This document shows positions 1 to 7,711 of a DNA stretch of 64,000 nucleotides, piece by piece. The DNA is taken from positions 3,256,501-3,320,500 of the forward strand of contig NZ_CP064655.1 of NCBI RefSeq assembly GCF_018141525.1, read 5' to 3'. Every line of letters starts with the position of its first letter. Position 1 is the first letter of the stretch. The position numbers were made by a program, and so were the translations under genes. The notes beneath the pieces are model-generated. The model did no database searches, had not been told where the DNA came from, and worked only from the letters and a program-made list of their open reading frames with translations. Origin of the DNA: Miltoncostaea marina (GTDB taxonomy: Bacteria; Actinomycetota; Thermoleophilia; Miltoncostaeales; Miltoncostaeaceae).

Positions 1-1
1 G

Positions 2-499
2 GGGCTGATCGGCTACTCGTTCACGCAGGACCAGGACGTGCTCAACGTGGTCGCCGGCAGCCTGCTGATCGCCATGGGGCTCGCGATGGTGGCCCTGCCG
101 CAGCTCGGGCTGATGCAGACGGAGCGGCGCATCCCGGTGGCCCGCCGCCCCACCACGCTCGTCGGCGCGGGCTTCGTGGGCGCCGCCTTCGCCGTGGGCT
201 GGACCCCGTGCATCGGCCCCATCCTGGGCAGCATCCTCTCCTACGCCGCCCCCACCGGGTCGCCGGGGCTCGGCGCGAGCCTGCTGTTCACCTACTCGCT
301 GGGGCTCGGCATCCCCTTCCTGCTGTCGGGGCTGTTCGTGACCCGCCTGATGGCCGCCTTCCGCTGGATGCGCGACCGCTGGCGGGTGGTCAACGCGGCA
401 GCCGCGAGCGTGTTCGTCGTGATCGGCGTGCTCGTGGCGACCGGCCGCTTCGAGGTCATCACGCAGCGCCTGTCGGGCGTCGGGTTCACCGGCATATGA
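2..499 (+). CDS. ccdA: CcdA/DsbD-type thiol-disulfide membrane protein, 3' part
   Basis: This is the C-terminal part of a polytopic membrane protein; the 5' end lies outside the window. The visible 165 codons hold several hydrophobic segments, including one around AGFVGAAFAVGWTPCIGPIL. The G-W-T-P-C-I-G-P stretch is the second conserved Cys-Pro motif of the CcdA/DsbD transmembrane domain, whose cysteines carry electrons across the membrane to periplasmic thioredoxin-like partners, for example in cytochrome c maturation. The stop overlaps the next start (ATGA), so the two are translationally coupled, although a WecB-type epimerase is not an obvious partner. Family assignment is good; the exact electron acceptor cannot be told from a fragment. 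Confidence 0.85.
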   Translation, partial: GLIGYSFTQDQDVLNVVAGSLLIAMGLAMVALPQLGLMQTERRIPVARRPTTLVGAGFVGAAFAVGWTPCIGPILGSILSYAAPTGSPGLGASLLFTYSLGLGIPFLLSGLFVTRLMAAFRWMRDRWRVVNAAAASVFVVIGVLVATGRFEVITQRLSGVGFTGI

Positions 500-1563
500 A
501 GGTCGTCTCGGTGGTGGGGAACCGCCCGCAGTTCGTGAAGGCGGCGCCGCTGTCGCGCGCGCTGCGCGCCCGGGTCGACGAGGTGCTCGTGCACAGCGGC
601 CAGCACTACGACCCCGAGCTGGCCGACCTCTTCTTCGACGAGCTCGGCGTGCCCCGGCCCGACCACGCGCTCGAGGTGGGCCACGGCACGCCCGTCACCC
701 AGCTGGCCGTGATGCTGCAGCGGCTCGAGCCGCTGCTCGCGGCCGAGCGGCCCGACATGGTGCTCGTCTACGGGGACACCACGACGACGCTCGCCGGGGC
801 CCTGGCCGCGGCGAAGCTCGGCGTGCCGCTGGGCCACGTCGAGGCCGGCCTGCGCTCGTTCGACCGCTCGATGCCGGAGGAGCAGAACCGGGTGGTCGCC
901 GACCACCTCTCGTCGCTGCTCCTGTGCCCCACCGACACCGCCGTGGAGAACCTCGCCCGCGAGGGCGTCGTCGCGGGCGTCCACCAGGTGGGCGACGTGA
1001 TGCTGGACGCGTCCCGCATGTTCGCGCCCGCCGCGGCGGCCCGGCCCGGCCCGGCCGCCCTCGGCCTCGAGCCCGGCCGCTACCTGCTCGTCACGGTGCA
1101 CCGCGCGGCCGCCACCGACACCGAGGCGGCCCTCGACGCCCTCGTGGAGGTGCTGCGCGCGATCGACGAGCCGGCGGTCTTCCCCGTGCACCCGCGCACG
1201 CGCCACCGGCTGGAGGCGACCGGCCGCTGGGACGCGCTGGCCGGCCACCCCACGCTGCGGCTCTCGCCGCCGGTCGGCTACCTCGACTTCACGGCCCTCC
1301 TCATGTCGGCGCGCGCGGTGGTGACCGACTCGGGCGGCGTGCAGAAGGAGGCCTACTTCCACGGCGTCCCCTGCGTGACCCTGCGCGACACCACCGAGTG
1401 GGTGGAGACGGTCGAGGGCGGCTTCAACCACCTGACCGGCATGGACCCGGCCCGGGTGCGGGCGGCCCTGGCGGACCTCGCCATGCCCGCCGAGCGCCCG
1501 CCGTACTACGGCGACGGCCGGGCCGCCGAGCGCATCGCCGCGGCGGTCGCCGCGGCGGCCTGA
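496..1563 (+). CDS. wecB: UDP-N-acetylglucosamine 2-epimerase, non-hydrolysing (WecB/WbpI-like)
   Basis: A 355-residue enzyme of normal family length that interconverts C2 epimers of UDP-GlcNAc-type sugars. The ATG at 496 is chosen because MKVVSVVGNRPQFVK is the conserved N-terminus (V-x-G-x-R-P-x-x-x-K) and it overlaps the preceding stop. Further family signatures are Y-G-D-T-T-T-T near residue 90, H-V-E-A-G-L-R-S near 115, P-E-E-Q-N-R just after, and T-D-S-G-G-V-Q-K-E in the C-terminal lobe. A UDP-sugar dehydrogenase, oxidoreductase and hexapeptide acyltransferase follow downstream, so it could act on UDP-ManNAc or, like WbpI, on a 2,3-diacetamido uronic acid. Which substrate it uses cannot be decided from sequence. 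Confidence 0.93.
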   Translation: MKVVSVVGNRPQFVKAAPLSRALRARVDEVLVHSGQHYDPELADLFFDELGVPRPDHALEVGHGTPVTQLAVMLQRLEPLLAAERPDMVLVYGDTTTTLAGALAAAKLGVPLGHVEAGLRSFDRSMPEEQNRVVADHLSSLLLCPTDTAVENLAREGVVAGVHQVGDVMLDASRMFAPAAAARPGPAALGLEPGRYLLVTVHRAAATDTEAALDALVEVLRAIDEPAVFPVHPRTRHRLEATGRWDALAGHPTLRLSPPVGYLDFTALLMSARAVVTDSGGVQKEAYFHGVPCVTLRDTTEWVETVEGGFNHLTGMDPARVRAALADLAMPAERPPYYGDGRAAERIAAAVAAAA

Positions 1564-1570
1564 GCACGGG

Positions 1571-1593
1571 GCGCCCTGCCGATCGGCGGGCGC
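1571..1593 (+). terminator. Hairpin after wecB
   Basis: GCGCCCTGCC-GATC-GGCGGGCGC forms a stem with one bulged T just after the wecB stop. There is no T-run, as is usual in very GC-rich actinobacteria, so terminator function is inferred from position and stem strength. Confidence 0.5.
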
Positions 1594-1670
1594 GATCCCG
1601 ACCGGGGGCGGGCCAAGCCTCGACCATCGGCCAGTTCCCGCGGGCGCCCTCGGCGGAGCAGGCTGCCGCA

Positions 1671-1676
1671 TACACT
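1671..1676 (+). promoter_or_regulatory. Candidate -10 element for the secreted Ig-like protein
   Basis: TACACT fits the TANNNT -10 pattern seen before many genes here. The predicted transcript would begin near 1683, about 30 nt before the tandem ATG codons at 1713 and 1716. No clear -35 was seen. Confidence 0.4.
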
Positions 1677-1712
1677 GCCCGCGGTATCTCCACGTCCCAG
1701 GCGGCCGCCCAC

Positions 1713-3647
1713 ATGATGCATCGCTCGTCCTCCCGCCCCCGTCTCGCCGCGTCGCTCGGCGCGGCCGCGCTCGGGCTGCTCGTCGCGGCCGGGTCCGCGC
1801 TCGGCGTCTCGGCGCCCGGCGGGCTCGGCACGGCCAACGCGCGCAACGACGCGGGGCCCTGGACGTTCACCTGGTCGGCCCCGGCCGACGCGGAGCCGGG
1901 CGTCTCGTACATCGGCGGGCTGACGACCGACCCGGCCGGCGAGCCGGCGACGCCGCTCGGGACGGGCACCTCGTTCCAGACGGAGGTCGCCGACGGGCCC
2001 CAGTTCCTGCGGATCGCGGCCGTCGACTCCTCGGGCACCAGCGCGTACGCGACCCTGGGCATCAACCCGGACCGGGTCGCCCCCACGCTCAGCGCCGCCT
2101 TCGCCGGCGCCCAGGGGGTCGAGGGCTGGTACCGCTCGCTCGTCGTCCGGCTGACGTGCTCGGACATCTGCTCGGACATCACCTGGACCACCGACGGCGA
2201 CTTCGCCGCCGGCGCGCAGACCGCGTCGGCGTCGGACTCCGCCGGCAACACCACCACGATCCCGCTGCCCGCCTTCAAGTTCGACGGCACGCGGCCCAAC
2301 CCGCCCGGCTCCGACGCCGGCGAGCCGCTGTCGCCGGGCATCAACGCCCTGGTCGCCGACGAGCCGACCTTCTCGTGGACGCGCGGCGTGGACGCCACCT
2401 CCGGCATCGACCGCTACGAGCTGCAGTACAAGCCGGCCACCGAGGACGCCTACACCACGCTCGCGACCGTCCGCGACCCCGCCATCGGCGACCCGTCCGC
2501 GGCGCCGGCCCAGTTCTCGGAGCGCCTGCCCGAGCGCCAGCCGCTCGACTGGCGCGTGGTGACGTTCGACAAGGCCGGCAACTCGCGCAACTCGCCGTCG
2601 CAGCGGCTGACGGTCGACCCGACCACGCCCGACGCGCCGGTCATCACGGGCGGCCCCGCGTCGCCGGTCTCCAACTCGCGGCCCACCTTCACCTGGAACG
2701 GCACCGAGGACGAGTACCGCTGGGACATCACGGCCGCGGGCGCGCAGCAGCCGAGCGACTCGGGCATCGCCTTCGCCACCAGCCGGCAGGCCACCCCGCG
2801 CGCCGCGCTGCCGGACGGCGACTACACCTTCCGCGTGCACCAGGTGACCGCCGCCGGCCGGCGCAGCGCGGAGGCCACCCGGACGTTCAAGGTCGACACC
2901 ATCCCGCCCGACCCGCCGCGCATCCTGGTGCAGCCGAGCTTCCCGTCGGCGACGGCCCCGGTCTTCACCTGGGCCACCGAGCCGGGCGCCTACTCGCGCT
3001 GGGTGCTGCTGAACGCGGCCGGCGAGCCCGTGGCCGGCCCGACCGACACGCCGGCGACCTCGGCGACGCTCTCGGAGCACCTCGCCGAGGGGCCGTACAC
3101 CTTCCAGGTCTGGCAGATCGACCCGGCCGGCAACCTCTCGCAGCCGGCGGTCGTGCCGTTCACGGTGCTCGGCTCGCTCGCGCCCGCCCCGCCCCCGAAC
3201 AGCAACGCGGCCCTCATCGCCATCCTGCCGCGGCAGAACGCCAAGCGGCTCACGCCGAAGGCGGGCAAGACGCTGCACACGCGCTCGCCCACCCTGCGGT
3301 GGTCCCGCGGCCCGCGCGGCACGAAGCTCTACAACCTGCAGGTCTTCCGGGTGCAGAAGGTCGCCGGCCGGCGCACGCCGAAGGTCACGAAGGTGCTCTC
3401 GCGGTTCCCCCGGACGCGCAACTACAAGGCGCCCAAGCGGATCCTGAAGCCGAGCACCTGCTACGTGTGGCGGGTGTGGCCGTACACCGGCCGGGCCTTC
3501 ACGCCCAAGCCCGTCGGCGTGAGCAACTTCTGCATCGCCAACGCCCGCGTGGTGAAGCGCGCCGAGCTGCGGGCGAAGGCCCGCAAGAAGGCCGCCGCGC
3601 GGGCGAAGGCCCTCAGGGTGGCCCGGGCGAAGGCGCTGCGCCGGTAG
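1713..3647 (+). CDS. Large secreted protein with Ig/fibronectin-like repeats
   Basis: 644 residues, function unknown. The N-terminus has a basic start, a hydrophobic core (around LGAAALGLLVAAGSALG) and an Ala/Gly-rich exit, a typical Sec signal. The rest is a string of about five beta-sandwich-like modules sharing F-T-W or F-S-W cores, D-Y/Y-T-F-x-V endings and linkers such as V-D-x-x-P-P-D-P-P, as in bacterial Ig-like and FN3 domains. The last 40 residues are a Lys/Arg/Ala-rich tail that could bind anionic wall polymers or nucleic acid. No catalytic motif was seen. It lies between nucleotide-sugar genes and ends at a strong palindrome. ATG 1713 is used because it precedes the signal peptide; ATG 1716 is equally possible. 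Confidence 0.75.
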   Translation: MMHRSSSRPRLAASLGAAALGLLVAAGSALGVSAPGGLGTANARNDAGPWTFTWSAPADAEPGVSYIGGLTTDPAGEPATPLGTGTSFQTEVADGPQFLRIAAVDSSGTSAYATLGINPDRVAPTLSAAFAGAQGVEGWYRSLVVRLTCSDICSDITWTTDGDFAAGAQTASASDSAGNTTTIPLPAFKFDGTRPNPPGSDAGEPLSPGINALVADEPTFSWTRGVDATSGIDRYELQYKPATEDAYTTLATVRDPAIGDPSAAPAQFSERLPERQPLDWRVVTFDKAGNSRNSPSQRLTVDPTTPDAPVITGGPASPVSNSRPTFTWNGTEDEYRWDITAAGAQQPSDSGIAFATSRQATPRAALPDGDYTFRVHQVTAAGRRSAEATRTFKVDTIPPDPPRILVQPSFPSATAPVFTWATEPGAYSRWVLLNAAGEPVAGPTDTPATSATLSEHLAEGPYTFQVWQIDPAGNLSQPAVVPFTVLGSLAPAPPPNSNAALIAILPRQNAKRLTPKAGKTLHTRSPTLRWSRGPRGTKLYNLQVFRVQKVAGRRTPKVTKVLSRFPRTRNYKAPKRILKPSTCYVWRVWPYTGRAFTPKPVGVSNFCIANARVVKRAELRAKARKKAAARAKALRVARAKALRR

Positions 3648-3653
3648 CGCCCG

Positions 3654-3681
3654 GCCGGCCCGGGCGGCCGCCCGGGCCGGC
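3654..3681. terminator. Bidirectional terminator: perfect 28-bp palindrome
   Basis: A perfect palindrome (core CCCGGGCGGCCGCCCGGG) fills the gap between two convergent stops (3647 and 3683). Position and symmetry fit a shared terminator. Confidence 0.65.
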
Positions 3682-3682
3682 G

Positions 3683-4294
3683 CTAGATCTCGAGGTCGAA
3701 GGGGCTCGGCTCGTGACGGCGCTCGCGCCCCGCGCCCGGGCGCGGGGTCTCGTAGACCTCCTGCGGCGCGAGCCGCGGCGAGAGGGCGTCGGGGCGCACG
3801 ATCACGAAGATGCGCGTCTCGCGCTCGCGCTCGGCCGACTCCCAGCGGTGCGACTCGACCCAGTCCGAGGCGCCCAGGCCGGCCAGGAGGCCCGCGACGA
3901 GGCCGGCCATCACGCCCCCGCCGCCGGTGAAGTGATCGAACAGCAGCAGCGCGACGATGCCGGTGAGCACGACCGACGCCAGGCGCATGCGGCGGTCGCG
4001 GGACGCGGCGAGCGTCTCGTGCAACGTCGACCGCGGCGGGCGCACCGCGCCGAGGAGCGTGCGCCGTACGCGCCGCGCGCCGCCCAGCGTGCCGGCCACC
4101 AGCGGCGGCACGGCGCTCGCGGCGGCGGCGAGGGCCGTGCGGTCGGGGCGCACCGGCTCGCCGAGCAGCCAGGTGCAGGCCCAGAAGGCGGCGACGACCA
4201 GCGCGGCGGCCACGGAGCACTGGCCGCGCCAGCGGGTCTCGTCGGCCACGCGCACCAGCCGGGGGAGCCCGGCGAGCAGGGTCTCCGGTCGCAT
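3683..4294 (-). CDS. Small polytopic membrane protein, unknown function
   Basis: 203 residues with three or four hydrophobic stretches: one near residues 22-45, one around the T-A-L-A-A-A-A-S-A-V-P segment, and a Gly-rich pair around V-L-T-G-I-V-A-L-L-L-F and G-L-V-A-G-L-L-A-G-L. The C-terminal third is soluble and charged. ATG 4294 is preferred over longer readings because AAGGAG lies three nt upstream and the upstream codons are low complexity. Its promoter region is shared with the divergent dehydrogenase gene at 4389 (TACTCT on this strand, TAGAGT on the other, both near 4326-4336). I do not recognise the family. Confidence 0.6.
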   Translation of the reverse strand: MRPETLLAGLPRLVRVADETRWRGQCSVAAALVVAAFWACTWLLGEPVRPDRTALAAAASAVPPLVAGTLGGARRVRRTLLGAVRPPRSTLHETLAASRDRRMRLASVVLTGIVALLLFDHFTGGGGVMAGLVAGLLAGLGASDWVESHRWESAERERETRIFVIVRPDALSPRLAPQEVYETPRPGAGRERRHEPSPFDLEI

Positions 4295-4388
4295 CGGCTC
4301 CTTCCCCTCGTCAGCGCCGTTCCCTAGAGTAACCGCGTTTGACCCGCCGCCTCCCCTTCGCCCGGGCGCGCACCGCGCCGGGCCACAG

Positions 4389-5657
4389 ATGAGCGGCGAC
4401 GCCCCCCGGGTCGGCATCGTCGGCCTGGGCTACGTCGGACTGCCGCTCGCGGTCACGTTCGCCGAGGCCGGTGTCGCCGTGCTCGGCCTGGACGCCATCC
4501 AGGGCAAGGTCGACCAGATCAACGGCGGCCGCTCGTACATCGAGGACGTGCCCTCGGAGCGGCTGGCGCCGCTCGTGGCCGCCGGCACCGTGCGCGCGAC
4601 CACCTCGTGGGACGAGCTGCGCGCCGTCGAGGCGATCATCATCTGCCTGCCCACGCCGCTCACCGAGCACCGCGAGCCCGACCTGTCGGCCGTGCTCGGG
4701 GCGGCGGAGAGCCTGGCGAGCCGCCTGCGCCCCGGGCACCTGGTGGTGCTCGAGAGCACGACCTACCCCGGCACCACGCGGGAGGAGCTCGCGCCCGCGC
4801 TCGAGCGCTCGGGCCTGCGCGCGGGGCGCGACTTCAACGTGGCGTTCTCGCCCGAGCGGGTCGACCCCGGCCGCACCGACTGGACCACGGCCACCACGCC
4901 GAAGGTGATCGGCGGCCTCACGCCCGAGTGCACCCGGCGGGCGATGGACCTGTACGGCCTCGCGTGCGAGACGCTCGTGCCGGTCTCGACGCCCGAGGTC
5001 GCCGAGCTGACGAAGCTGCTCGAGAACATCTTCCGCGGCGTCAACATCGCGCTGGTCAACGAGCTCGCGGTGCTCTGCGACCGCATGGACATCGACGTGT
5101 GGGACGTCATCGACGCCGCCGCCACGAAGCCGTTCGGGTTCATGCCGTTCCGGCCCGGCCCCGGCCTGGGCGGGCACTGCATCCCGATCGACCCCTTCTA
5201 CCTCACCTGGAAGGCGCGCGAGTTCGGCCTCCACACCGAGTTCATCGAGCTGGCGGGCAAGATCAACTCGCAGATGCCGCTGTTCTGCGTCGAGAAGGTG
5301 ATGAAGGCGCTCAACAGCCGGCGCAAGGCGCTCAACGGCAGCCGCGTGCTGATCATCGGCGCCTCGTACAAGGCCGACGTCAACGACACGCGCGAGAGCC
5401 CCGCGCTGCGCATCATCGACCTGCTGCGCGCCGACGGCGCGCTGGTCGAGTACCACGACCCGCACGTGCACGACCTGCCCCGGCAGGGCCTCGCCAGCGT
5501 GCCGCTCGACGAGCGCACGCTGCGCGGGGCCGACGCGGTCGTGGTGGTGACCGCCCACACGGCGGTCGACTGGGCGATGGTGGCGCGGGAGTCGGACCTC
5601 GTCGTGGACTTCCGCAACGTCGTCCCGGAGAGCGACGGAAAGGTGTGGCGGCTGTGA
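4389..5657 (+). CDS. wecC: UDP-N-acetyl-hexosamine dehydrogenase (WecC/WbpA-type nucleotide-sugar dehydrogenase)
   Basis: 422 residues. It oxidises C6 of a UDP-N-acetylhexosamine to the uronic acid with NAD+. The Rossmann motif G-L-G-Y-V-G is at residues 12-17. The central domain carries L-P-T-P and E-S-T-T-Y-P-G-T. The catalytic cysteine is C264 in G-G-H-C-I-P-I-D-P, and the C-terminal NDP-sugar domain has G-A-S-Y-K-A-D-V-N-D-T-R-E-S-P. All three parts are complete. The ATG at 4389 gives the conserved R-V-G-I-V-G-L-G start. The stop overlaps the GTG of the following oxidoreductase, so the two are co-translated. With the next two genes it resembles the WbpA-WbpB-WbpD order of diacetamido-uronate pathways. 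Confidence 0.92.
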   Translation: MSGDAPRVGIVGLGYVGLPLAVTFAEAGVAVLGLDAIQGKVDQINGGRSYIEDVPSERLAPLVAAGTVRATTSWDELRAVEAIIICLPTPLTEHREPDLSAVLGAAESLASRLRPGHLVVLESTTYPGTTREELAPALERSGLRAGRDFNVAFSPERVDPGRTDWTTATTPKVIGGLTPECTRRAMDLYGLACETLVPVSTPEVAELTKLLENIFRGVNIALVNELAVLCDRMDIDVWDVIDAAATKPFGFMPFRPGPGLGGHCIPIDPFYLTWKAREFGLHTEFIELAGKINSQMPLFCVEKVMKALNSRRKALNGSRVLIIGASYKADVNDTRESPALRIIDLLRADGALVEYHDPHVHDLPRQGLASVPLDERTLRGADAVVVVTAHTAVDWAMVARESDLVVDFRNVVPESDGKVWRL

Positions 5658-6691
5658 GCGCGGACCCGCGGAGCGTGACCATCGGCGTGGTGGGGATGAA
5701 CTACTGGGGCCCCAACCTCGCCCGCAACTTCGACCGCCTCGACGGCGCCCGCCTGGCGTGGGTCTGCGACCGCGACGAGGCCGTGCTCGACCGCCACCGC
5801 TCCGCCTACCCCGGCGCGCGCTTCACCACCGACCTGGCCGACCTGCTCGCCGACGAGGCCCTGGACGCCGTCGCCGTGGCCACGCCCGTGCCGACGCACG
5901 CGCCGCTGGCGCGGGCCGTGCTCGAGGCGGGCAAGGATGCGTTCGTCGAGAAGCCGCTGGCCGTCGACGCGGCCGACGCCACCGCGCTGGCCGACCTCGC
6001 CGAGTCGTCGGGCCGGGTGCTGATGGTCGATCACCTGCTGGTGCACCACCCCGCGGTCGAGAAGCTGAAGGACCTGGTCGACGGGGGCTCGCTGGGGCGG
6101 ATCTTCTACCTCTACGGCAACCGGCAGAACCTCGGCATCGTGCGCCCCGACGAGAACGCGCTGTGGAGCCTGGGACCGCACGACATCTCGGTGATGCTGC
6201 ACCTGGTGGGCGAGCGCCCGGTCGAGGTCGCCGCCAGCGGCGAGAGCTACCTCCAGCCCGGCGTCGAGGACGTCGTCTTCGGGCGCATCCGCTTCCCCTC
6301 GGGGATCATCGGCCACCTGCACCTGAGCTGGCTCGACCCCCACAAGATGCGCAAGATGACCGTGATCGGCTCCGAGCGCATGGTCGTCTTCGACGACATG
6401 GAGACCGAGCGCAAGGTGACGGTCTACGACAAGGGCCCCATCCCCCGCACGGAGACGTACGGGGAGTACATCCAGGTGCGCTCGGGCGACATCCACATCC
6501 CGAAGATCCCCGCGGCCGAGCCGCTGCGCATCGTGTGCGAGCGGTTCGTCGCCGCGGTGCGCGACCGCACCCCGACCGCGTCGGACGGGCGGGCCGGCGC
6601 GGTGGTCGTCGAGGTGCTGGACGCCATGACCCGGTCGCTCGCCGCCTCCGGCGCGCCCGTGCAGCTGGCGCGGGCGCCCGCCCCCGCCTGA
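5654..6691 (+). CDS. Gfo/Idh/MocA-family nucleotide-sugar oxidoreductase (WbpB-like)
   Basis: 345 residues. An N-terminal NAD(P)-binding domain (V-G-M-N-Y-W-G-P-N near residues 13-21, C-D-R-D at the end of the second strand) is followed by E-K-P-L-A-V near residue 98, the lysine-bearing motif of this family, and a C-terminal alpha/beta substrate domain with H-D-I-S-V-M-L-H. It starts with GTG in a GTGA overlap with the UDP-sugar dehydrogenase. In Pseudomonas-type pathways the WbpB member oxidises C3 of the UDP-uronic acid before transamination. That role fits the neighbours, but no DegT-type aminotransferase is in the window, so the exact reaction is inferred. Confidence 0.85.
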   Translation: MSADPRSVTIGVVGMNYWGPNLARNFDRLDGARLAWVCDRDEAVLDRHRSAYPGARFTTDLADLLADEALDAVAVATPVPTHAPLARAVLEAGKDAFVEKPLAVDAADATALADLAESSGRVLMVDHLLVHHPAVEKLKDLVDGGSLGRIFYLYGNRQNLGIVRPDENALWSLGPHDISVMLHLVGERPVEVAASGESYLQPGVEDVVFGRIRFPSGIIGHLHLSWLDPHKMRKMTVIGSERMVVFDDMETERKVTVYDKGPIPRTETYGEYIQVRSGDIHIPKIPAAEPLRIVCERFVAAVRDRTPTASDGRAGAVVVEVLDAMTRSLAASGAPVQLARAPAPA

Positions 6692-6719
6692 GCGCCCCGG
6701 CCGCGAGAAGGAGCAGCAG

Positions 6720-7415
6720 ATGAGCCGCGAGAACCTCGTCATCGGCGAGGGCGTCGAGATCGGCGCCGACGTCGAGATCGGCGCCAACGTCGTCATCCAC
6801 GACGGCACGCGCATCGGCGACGGCTGCGTCGTCCAGGACAACGTCGTGCTCGGCAAGCAGCCCAAGCTGTCGTCGCGGTCCACGAGCAAGCGTGGCGAGC
6901 TGGCCCCGCTGGAGCTCGGCGCGGGCGCGGCGGTCTGCAGCGGCGCGCTCGTCTACGCCGGCACGGTCGTGGGCCCCGGCTGCGTGATCGGCGACCTCGC
7001 CACCGTGCGCGAGCGCTGCACGCTGGGCGAGGGCGTCGTCGTGGGCCGGGGGGTCTGCATCGAGAACGACGTGCCGATCGGCGCGTGGACCAAGATCCAG
7101 TCGAACGCGTACATCACCGCGTACTCGGAGCTGGAGGAGCACGTCTTCATCGCGCCCTGCGTGACGACGACGAACGACAACTTCATGGGCCGCACCGAGG
7201 CCCGCCACTCGCAGATCAAGGGCGCGATCATCCGCCGCGGCGCCCGCGTGGGCGGCGGCGTGGTGATCCTGCCGGGCATCGAGATCGGCGCCGAGGCGTT
7301 CGTCGCCGCCGGCGCGCTCGTGACCCGCGACGTGCCGCCGGGCAAGCTCGTGGCCGGGCTCCCCGCCCAGGTGTGGCGCGACGTGCCGGCCGAGGAGATG
7401 GTCGACGCCGGATGA
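6720..7415 (+). CDS. Left-handed beta-helix sugar N-acetyltransferase (WbpD/WlbB-like)
   Basis: 231 residues made almost wholly of hexapeptide repeats ([LIV]-G-x-x-x-x), forming a trimeric beta-helix acyltransferase that uses acetyl-CoA or another acyl-CoA. Repeats run from residue 7 to about 195 with a loop at K-Q-P-K-L-S-S-R-S-T-S and a conserved T-T-T-N-D-N-F-M stretch. A good ribosome site, AAGGAG at 6708-6713, sits 6 nt before the ATG. Position after a WbpA/WbpB-like pair suggests acetylation of a 3-amino sugar nucleotide. Other amino-sugar substrates are possible. Confidence 0.85.
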   Translation: MSRENLVIGEGVEIGADVEIGANVVIHDGTRIGDGCVVQDNVVLGKQPKLSSRSTSKRGELAPLELGAGAAVCSGALVYAGTVVGPGCVIGDLATVRERCTLGEGVVVGRGVCIENDVPIGAWTKIQSNAYITAYSELEEHVFIAPCVTTTNDNFMGRTEARHSQIKGAIIRRGARVGGGVVILPGIEIGAEAFVAAGALVTRDVPPGKLVAGLPAQVWRDVPAEEMVDAG

Positions 7416-7711
7416 GCGCGCGGCCGCGCCTCGGCGTCGAGGCGCGTGAGGGCCGCGTCGCCGTGGTCGACCGCGCCCGCCCGGGCGCGCGCGAGCTGGA
7501 GCTGACGCTGCCCGGCGGGCGCACCGTGCTCGTGCCCCGGCACCTCTGCGGATGGGCCGCCGCGCCGGCCGACGCACCCGGCGCGCCGTGGCCCACCGAG
7601 CGAGCGGCGCTCGACGCCCTCGGCGGCCGCCTGGCCGACGGCGAGCCGTGGCTCGACGTGCTGGAGGAGTGGGCGGCCGGCGGCGACGCGCCGCCCGCCG
7701 CCCGGCCCTAG
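7412..7711 (+). CDS. Hypothetical protein coupled to the acyltransferase
   Basis: 99 residues, no family recognised. The ATG overlaps the preceding stop (ATGA), which argues for a real co-translated gene. The sequence has a beta-rich start (R-V-A-V-V-D-R, L-E-L-T-L-P-G-G-R-T-V-L-V-P) and an acidic helical C-terminus ending in Pro/Ala. No signal peptide or membrane segment. The stop codon overlaps the convergent stop of the SpoIVB-like gene (7708-7711), leaving no spacer. Confidence 0.55.
   Translation: MSARPRLGVEAREGRVAVVDRARPGARELELTLPGGRTVLVPRHLCGWAAAPADAPGAPWPTERAALDALGGRLADGEPWLDVLEEWAAGGDAPPAARP

Noticed and set aside
924-1712. Upstream extension of the secreted Ig-like protein through wecB
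   Set aside because: It would run antiphase through the wecB coding sequence and place the signal peptide in the middle of the protein.
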